Below, piece by piece: positions 1 to 4,107 of a stretch of DNA of 5,743 bases. The position numbers and the translations under genes were made by a program. Origin of the DNA: Actinomycetales bacterium (GTDB lineage Bacteria; Actinomycetota; Actinomycetes; Actinomycetales; Microbacteriaceae); the NCBI GenBank assembly GCA_015655255.1, contig JAATFJ010000353.1, forward strand, positions 1 through 5,743. The letters run 5' to 3'. Each line of letters starts with the position of its first letter. Position 1 is the stretch's first letter. The notes below the pieces were generated by a model. That model was not told the origin of the DNA, made no database searches, and saw only the letters and a program-made list of their open reading frames with translations.

Positions 1-838
1 CGAGCTTGAAAGCCGTGGCCTTCGCGGCGATGACGTGCATGAGCGGTCCGCCCTGCTGGCCGGGGAAGACCGCGGTGTTGAGCTTCTTGGCGATGTCGGC
101 GTCGTTGGTGAGAAGGAATCCGGAGCGCGGGCCGCCGATCGTCTTATGCACGGTGGAGGAGACGACGTGCGCGTGCGGGACGGGGCTGGGGTGCAGCCCC
201 GCGGCGACGAGACCGGCAAAGTGTGCCATGTCCACCCAGAGGTAGGCACCGACCTCATCGGCGATGGCGCGGAACGCAGCGAAGTCTAGCTGGCGGGGGT
301 AGGCGGACCAGCCCGCGACGATGACCTTCGGCTTGTGCGCGAGGGCGAGGCGGCGCACCTCGTCCATGTCGATGAGGGAGGTCTCCGCATCGACCCCGTA
401 GGCGACGATGTCGTAGAGGCGGCCGGAGAAGTTGATCTTCATGCCGTGTGTGAGGTGCCCGCCGTGGTCGAGGGAAAGACCCAGGAGGGTGTCGCCGGGG
501 CGGGCGAGGGCGTGCAGGACGGCAGCGTTCGCGGTGGCACCGGAGTGTGGCTGGACGTTGGCGTACTCGGCGCCGAAGAGGCTCTTGGCCCGTTCGATCG
601 CAAGGTTTTCCGCGACGTCGACCTCTTCGCAGCCGCCGTAGTAGCGGCGCCCCGGGTAACCCTCCGCGTATTTGTTCGTCAGCACGGATCCCTGCGACTG
701 CAGGACCGAGACGGGGACAAAGTTCTCGGAGGTGATCATCTCCAGGTACGTACGCTGACGATTCAGCTCACGCTCCAGGACCTCGGCGATCTCGGGGTCG
801 ACCTCGGAGAGCGGGGCGGTGAAAGAGGGGTCGGTCAT
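1..838 (-). CDS. glyA: Serine hydroxymethyltransferase, N-terminal part (runs off left edge)
   Basis: Cytosolic PLP enzyme that interconverts serine plus tetrahydrofolate with glycine plus 5,10-methylene-tetrahydrofolate, the main entry of one-carbon units. Reading the minus strand from the ATG at 838-836 gives 279 uninterrupted codons of a protein that is usually about 420-430 residues, so the C-terminal third lies beyond position 1. Family landmarks seen: substrate/folate-side segment at residues 32-41 ([10 protein letters not shown]), [13 protein letters not shown] at 57-69, His131 in the HLTHG motif (stacks on PLP), Asp203 and His206 in [10 protein letters not shown], the Schiff-base Lys232 in [10 protein letters not shown], and FPGQQGGP at 258-265. 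The wording matches actinobacterial GlyA. The start is supported by a GGAG six bases upstream and by the riboswitch leader. One oddity is Thr36 where most family members have Ala (IASEN). Identification is near certain; only the extent is incomplete. Confidence 0.97.
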   Translation of the reverse strand, partial: MTDPSFTAPLSEVDPEIAEVLERELNRQRTYLEMITSENFVPVSVLQSQGSVLTNKYAEGYPGRRYYGGCEEVDVAENLAIERAKSLFGAEYANVQPHSGATANAAVLHALARPGDTLLGLSLDHGGHLTHGMKINFSGRLYDIVAYGVDAETSLIDMDEVRRLALAHKPKVIVAGWSAYPRQLDFAAFRAIADEVGAYLWVDMAHFAGLVAAGLHPSPVPHAHVVSSTVHKTIGGPRSGFLLTNDADIAKKLNTAVFPGQQGGPLMHVIAAKATAFKL

Positions 839-844
839 AGCGTT

Positions 845-848
845 CTCC
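845..848 (-). promoter_or_regulatory. Ribosome binding site of glyA
   Basis: GGAG on the minus strand, six bases before the ATG at 838. It fixes the glyA start. It lies about 45 bases downstream of the ZTP aptamer, so ligand binding could act on translation initiation. No strong complementary anti-SD (CTCC) is visible in the leader downstream of the aptamer. Confidence 0.7.
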
Positions 849-891
849 AGTCGTAACGGATTCGGATTCCGGCGTGCACCGGCGAGGTTCC

Positions 892-966
892 ATCGGCCCA
901 GGCGCGCGGTCGAATTCGTCACAGTCGCTCCCCGGTGGTCATCCACCCAGACGCCAGTCGCGACGC
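892..966 (-). ncRNA. ZTP (pfl) riboswitch in the glyA leader
   Basis: Read on the minus strand, the leader carries the hallmark conserved blocks of the pfl/ZTP aptamer. CGCGACTGGCG (962-952) matches the consensus CGUGACUGGCG. A GGTGG/CCACC hairpin with an ATGA loop (947-943 with 938-934) is followed directly by GGGGAGC (933-927). A short linker then leads to GCGCCTGGGC (905-896), matching the 3' element CCGCCUGGGC. GTCG (964-961) can pair with CGAC (927-924) to close the first helix. The class senses ZTP/ZMP, purine intermediates that build up when 10-formyl-THF is scarce, and it commonly precedes one-carbon and purine genes including glyA. The position, 54 bases upstream of the glyA start and in the same direction, fits. 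No U-tract terminator follows the aptamer, so translational control is more likely than termination; that part is inference. Confidence 0.92.
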
Positions 967-970
967 TTCG

Positions 971-976
971 AGCATA
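971..976 (-). promoter_or_regulatory. Probable -10 box of the glyA promoter
   Basis: TATGCT on the minus strand (976 down to 971) fits the actinobacterial TANNNT -10 pattern. Initiation six to seven bases further on would start the RNA at about 964-966, exactly at the first helix of the ZTP aptamer, so the riboswitch would form the 5' end of the transcript. No good -35 hexamer is visible 16-18 bases upstream, where the sequence is pure G/C. Many actinobacterial promoters lack a clear -35. Confidence 0.5.
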
Positions 977-1032
977 GCCGAATTCCCCGCGCGCCCGCGT
1001 GCGGGATTCCGGAGAAGTCGGCGCATCCGCGG

Positions 1033-1038
1033 TAGGTT
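1033..1038 (+). promoter_or_regulatory. Possible -10 box giving a leaderless hexosaminidase mRNA
   Basis: TAGGTT matches TANNNT and ends six bases before the ATG at 1045, the spacing expected if transcription begins at the A of the start codon. Leaderless mRNAs are frequent in Actinobacteria, and there is no good Shine-Dalgarno for this ATG (only GGTAGG at 1031-1036, eight bases away). No convincing -35 is present. This is a weak inference, offered because it explains the start. Confidence 0.3.
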
Positions 1039-1044
1039 TTGTTC

Positions 1045-2556
1045 ATGGTCTTTCCTTCTGAGTTTTCCTCTGAGGCGATGCTCGTTCCACTCCCCTCATC
1101 GGTCTCCCGTGAAGGCGCCGATCTGGTCCTCCCCGCCGCTCCGCGCATCGCCGGCCCCCAGGCGGAGACCCTCGCGGCCATCCTCTCCGAGCGCGCGGGG
1201 CTGACACCCCGCATCGTCGACGAGGCCGAGGGCGCAGACATCGTGCTGGGGGTGGCGGAGAACGGAGCGCCCGAGGGGTACGCCATCGTCGTCTCCGACT
1301 GCGTACGCGTGACAGGCAACGACGAGGCGGGCCTGTTCTACGCCCTGCAGACGCTGCGCCAGCTGCTGCGTCGCGAGGCGGAGGGCTGGGCGTTCCCCGG
1401 GCTGCGCATCTCCGACGCGCCCCGCTTCGGCTACCGCGGCGTGATGCTCGATGTTGCCCGCCGGTTCTTCCCCGTGCCGGAGGTGAAGGCGTTCATCGAC
1501 CGCGCCGCGTCGCTGAAGTTCAACCGCCTGCATCTGCACCTCACCGACGATCAGGGCTGGCGCCTGGAGATCGCCTCGCACCCCCTTCTCACCGAGAAGG
1601 CCGCGACGACCGGGGCGCTGGGAAGGCCCGGAGGCTTCTACACGGCCTCCGACTACGCCGAGATCGTCTCGTACGCGGCGGCACGGCATCTCGTCGTCGT
1701 CCCCGAGATCGATCTCCCCGGCCATACGCATGCCGTGGGCGTCGCCTATCCGGAGCTCGTCGAGGACCCGGTAATAGGCAAGGAACTGCGCGCGCAGTCG
1801 GAAGAGCTCGCCCAGCCGCTCCCCCGCACCGGAGTCCCCTACGAGGGCTGGGGCGTCGGGCACTCCTCCCTGCGCATCCACTCCGCGGAGACGGATGCCT
1901 TCCTCCGCGATGCGCTCGGCGAGGTCGCGCGGCTCACGCCGGGCCCCTACCTGCACATCGGCGGGGATGAGGCACTGGGAACTCCCGCGGCGGACTTCGC
2001 CGATTTCATCGAGCGGGTGACCGCGCTCGTCTTCTCCCTGGGGAAGACACCCCTCGCGTGGCATGAGGCGGGGGCAGCCGACGTCGCCCCCGGCACGATC
2101 GGCCAGTTCTGGGGCAGCATCGTCCCGCAGGGAGACCACGCCGCGCAGCTGCGACGTTTCGCTAACAACGGCGGCGGCGTCATCCTCTCGCCCTCGGACA
2201 CCGCATATCTGGACCAGAAATACGATGCGGACTTCCCGCTGGGGCTCAGCTGGGCCGCCTTCATCGACCTGGAGACCGCCTACGGGTGGGAGCCGACCGC
2301 GATTGTTCCGGAGATCCCGGAGGGCGCGATCCTCGGGGTCGAGGCCCCGCTGTGGACGGAGACGGTCTCCTCGCTCGCTGACGCCGATGCGCTGTTCTTC
2401 CCGCGCGCCGCGGCCATCGCGGAGATCGGCTGGTCACCCGCGGCGCGGCGCTCCTGGTCTTCGTTCGCCCGACGCATCGGGGCGACGCGCGGGGTGTGGG
2501 ACGCGGCAGGATGGGGCGGGAACCGTTCCGCAGAGCCCGAGGGGGGCATCGCATGA
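1045..2556 (+). CDS. Beta-N-acetylhexosaminidase, glycoside hydrolase family 20, cytosolic
   Basis: Removes terminal beta-linked GlcNAc (or GalNAc) from chitin- or wall-derived oligosaccharides by the substrate-assisted mechanism typical of GH20. The 503-residue product has a GH20b-like N-terminal domain (roughly residues 10-120) and then the catalytic barrel. Seen motifs: RGVMLDVARRFFP with the substrate-binding Arg139, HLHLTDDQGW at 163-172, VVPEIDLPGHTHA, the catalytic pair Asp308-Glu309 in LHIGGDEA, Trp339, and the +1/-1 site Trp437-Glu439 in PLWTETV. There is no signal peptide or membrane segment, so it should work on imported oligosaccharides. ATG 1045 is chosen over TTG 1039 and over ATG 1078, where a GAGG lies only two bases away; the protein may start at any of the three. 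The stop overlaps the nagA start (ATGA), so the two are translationally coupled. Exact substrate (chitobiose, muropeptide GlcNAc, glycan) cannot be told from sequence. Confidence 0.94.
   Translation: MVFPSEFSSEAMLVPLPSSVSREGADLVLPAAPRIAGPQAETLAAILSERAGLTPRIVDEAEGADIVLGVAENGAPEGYAIVVSDCVRVTGNDEAGLFYALQTLRQLLRREAEGWAFPGLRISDAPRFGYRGVMLDVARRFFPVPEVKAFIDRAASLKFNRLHLHLTDDQGWRLEIASHPLLTEKAATTGALGRPGGFYTASDYAEIVSYAAARHLVVVPEIDLPGHTHAVGVAYPELVEDPVIGKELRAQSEELAQPLPRTGVPYEGWGVGHSSLRIHSAETDAFLRDALGEVARLTPGPYLHIGGDEALGTPAADFADFIERVTALVFSLGKTPLAWHEAGAADVAPGTIGQFWGSIVPQGDHAAQLRRFANNGGGVILSPSDTAYLDQKYDADFPLGLSWAAFIDLETAYGWEPTAIVPEIPEGAILGVEAPLWTETVSSLADADALFFPRAAAIAEIGWSPAARRSWSSFARRIGATRGVWDAAGWGGNRSAEPEGGIA
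2539..2546 (+). promoter_or_regulatory. Ribosome binding site of nagA inside the hexosaminidase gene
   Basis: GAGGGGGG lies 6-10 bases before the ATG at 2553, within the last codons of the preceding gene. It supports the choice of ATG 2553 over longer in-frame starts for nagA, such as the one at 2496. Confidence 0.65.
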
Positions 2557-3713
2557 CGCACACACGGAGCACGGTGATCCATTCCGCGCGTCTCGTCTCC
2601 GCAGGGACGATCACCGCCGACGCCTGGGTGCGCATCGAGGACGGTGTCGTCTCCGGCACCGGAACAGGCCGTTCCTGGGCCCCCGCAGATGAGGTCGTCG
2701 ACACGAGCGCGGTCGCGGGCGCCGGAGCGATCCTCACACCGGGCTTCATCGATCTCCACTGCCACGGCGGGGCCGGCGCCTCCTACGACGACGGCGTAGA
2801 CGCCATCCGCACGGCACGGGCGCTGCACCGGTCGCACGGCACGACGCGCGCCGTGATCTCCCTTGTCACCGCTCCCCTCGCCGACCTCGCGCGCGGGGCC
2901 GGCCTCGTCGCCGATCTCCACGAGAGCGACATCGACATCCTCGGCTCCCATCTGGAGGGCCCGTTCCTCGATCCCGGGCATAAGGGCGCCCATGAGCCGT
3001 CTCTGCTGAGGGATCCGCGTCCCGAGGACGTCGATCTCCTCCTCACCGCGGGCAGCGGAACGATCCGGCAGGTGACCATCGCCCCGGAACTGCCCGGCGG
3101 CATCGCCGCGATCCGCTGGATCGTCGCCGCGGGCGCCGCCGCCGCCATCGGCCACACGGATGCCGACGAGCGAACCACGCGGGATGCTATCGAGGCAGGG
3201 ACGACGATCCTCACGCACGCCTTCAACGCGATGCGCGGAATCCATCATCGCGCACCCGGACCCGTCCTCATCGCCGCCGCGGATGCACGGGTCACGCTCG
3301 AGGCGATCGCCGATAACGTGCACCTCGATCCGCACATCATCAAACTCGTCTTCGACCAGGCGCCCCAGCGGGTGGCGCTCGTGACGGACGCCATGGCCGC
3401 GGCGGGCAGCGCCGACGGCCAGTACGATCTCGGCGCTGTGAAGGTGACCGTGCGCGACGGGATCGCGCGCACGGATGCGACGGGATCGATCGCAGGTTCG
3501 ACGCTCACCCAGGACGTCGCCCTGCGCCGGGCGACGGAGGCGGGCGTGCCACTCGTGGAGGCGGTGCGGGCGCTCACGGAGACGCCCGCACGCACGATCG
3601 GCCGGGGCGCGGAGCTAGGGCGTCTCGCGCAGGGGTTCGCCGGAGACGCCGTCCTGCTGGACGCGCAGCTGCGGGTCGCGCGGGTATGGACGGGCGGACG
3701 CCTGTCCCGGTGA
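2553..3713 (+). CDS. nagA: N-acetylglucosamine-6-phosphate deacetylase
   Basis: Amidohydrolase-superfamily enzyme that converts GlcNAc-6-P to GlcN-6-P plus acetate, the committed step of GlcNAc use and wall amino-sugar recycling. The 386-residue length is normal. Seen in order: the metal-site pair His69 and His71 in PGFIDLHCHGG, metal ligand Glu135 in GSHLEGPF, His201 in IGHTDAD, His222 in THAFNAM, the catalytic Asp279 in LVTDAMAAAG, and the family C-terminal turn GFAGDAVLLD near the end. All catalytic residues are present, so the enzyme should be active. The start is ATG 2553, which overlaps the hexosaminidase stop by four bases and has a strong purine-rich ribosome site; an in-frame extension to 2496 would run deep into the upstream gene. 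With the hexosaminidase it makes a two-gene GlcNAc unit. The GlcNAc kinase or PTS and nagB must lie elsewhere. Confidence 0.96.
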   Translation: MTHTRSTVIHSARLVSAGTITADAWVRIEDGVVSGTGTGRSWAPADEVVDTSAVAGAGAILTPGFIDLHCHGGAGASYDDGVDAIRTARALHRSHGTTRAVISLVTAPLADLARGAGLVADLHESDIDILGSHLEGPFLDPGHKGAHEPSLLRDPRPEDVDLLLTAGSGTIRQVTIAPELPGGIAAIRWIVAAGAAAAIGHTDADERTTRDAIEAGTTILTHAFNAMRGIHHRAPGPVLIAAADARVTLEAIADNVHLDPHIIKLVFDQAPQRVALVTDAMAAAGSADGQYDLGAVKVTVRDGIARTDATGSIAGSTLTQDVALRRATEAGVPLVEAVRALTETPARTIGRGAELGRLAQGFAGDAVLLDAQLRVARVWTGGRLSR

Positions 3714-3742
3714 CGCCCCTCCCCCAGGAGGAAGAGGAAGGG

Positions 3743-3764
3743 GCCGTCGATCCCCATCGACGGC
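3743..3764 (+). terminator. Candidate terminator hairpin after nagA
   Basis: GCCGTCGAT (3743-3751) and its perfect complement ATCGACGGC (3756-3764) form a 9-bp stem with a CCCC loop, 30 bases after the nagA stop. No T-tract follows, so it is either an actinobacterial L-shaped/stem-only terminator or an mRNA 3'-end stabiliser. It is the only strong perfect stem in the region and is well placed to end the hexosaminidase-nagA transcript. Confidence 0.6.
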
Positions 3765-3786
3765 ACCCGAAAGTCCCCCGTAGAGA

Positions 3787-3830
3787 AGGCGGGTCCAGGA
3801 ACTCCTCCCCCGAGGCTCCCGAGCCCGCCT
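3787..3830 (+). other. Second inverted repeat downstream of nagA
   Basis: AGGCGGG (3787-3793) pairs with CCCGCCT (3824-3830). Inside, CCTC and GAGG around a C-run can form a smaller stem. It may be a secondary terminator or part of a structured untranslated RNA. The loop is long, so its stability alone is not compelling. Confidence 0.35.
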
Positions 3831-4095
3831 GAACCGATGCAGTTGCCCCCACATCGGTGCCTGTACTCCGCCCCCCGGAGGAGAAACCTTGGCTGTCTCT
3901 ACAAGATGAGACGGGGTAACCCGCAGTTCATTACGCGGATTCGAGAAGTTTTTTTCTCGGTGTTCGCTTGCCGCCCCGCCGGAGTCGGGCACGGGCGAGG
4001 TGGTGTCTTCCCTGTTTTCGAGAGACAATGGAGGAGATGCGCAGGGGGGGACAGATCTCTCCGTGCATCGGACTACCGTGGGGACGATCCCCGCC
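3831..4095 (+). other. Gene-free region with serial small hairpins, a T7 run and a G7 run
   Basis: No credible gene is seen. Short complementary arms follow one another: CCGATG/CATCGG (3834-3839 with 3852-3857), CTCCG/CGGAG (3866-3870 with 3876-3880), GTCTC/GAGAC (3895-3899 with 3908-3912), CGAGAA/TTCTCG (3942-3947 with 3954-3959) with a T-rich loop, and a 7-bp stem including one G-U pair (4078-4084 with 4088-4094) just before the sigma gene ribosome site. T7 is at 3949-3955 and G7 at 4044-4050. The sequence from about 3880 to 3960 is more AT-rich than its neighbours, as expected of a promoter/leader. No promoter hexamer pair is convincing; GACAAT at 4024-4029 is the best -10-like string. This could be the promoter and 5' leader of the sigma gene or a small RNA. 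Confidence 0.4.
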
Positions 4096-4101
4096 AGGTG
4101 A
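4096..4101 (+). promoter_or_regulatory. Ribosome binding site of the sigma-fusion gene
   Basis: AGGTGA lies six bases before the GTG at 4108. The in-frame TGA at 4099-4101 rules out any longer start in this frame, so GTG 4108 is the most upstream possible start, and it has a good ribosome site. Confidence 0.7.
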
Positions 4102-4107
4102 ACGACT

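Noticed and set aside
335..856. Open frame of 173 codons on the plus strand opposite glyA
   Set aside because: It is the antisense shadow of a clear, motif-complete glyA; the product has no recognisable domain.
930..950. Possible GntR/DasR-type palindrome (GGTGG..CCACC) for amino-sugar control
   Set aside because: The palindrome is the hairpin of the ZTP aptamer on the minus strand and does not match the TGGTCTAGACCA-type operator.
1096..2139. Open frame of 347 codons on the minus strand
   Set aside because: It lies entirely opposite the GH20 gene, which carries all catalytic motifs; long antisense frames are normal at this GC content.
2280..3335. Open frame of 351 codons on the minus strand
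   Set aside because: It is opposite the hexosaminidase end and nagA, is rich in Arg and Gly with no motif, and spans the junction of two real genes.
3914..3948. tRNA-like string (GGATTCGAG, resembling a T arm)
   Set aside because: The matching T-arm strand, acceptor stem and anticodon arm cannot be found around it.
4001..4029. Sigma-A promoter (TGGTGT with GACAAT, 17-base spacer) for the sigma-fusion gene
   Set aside because: The -35 matches only two of six positions and the -10 four of six, too weak to list as a feature.
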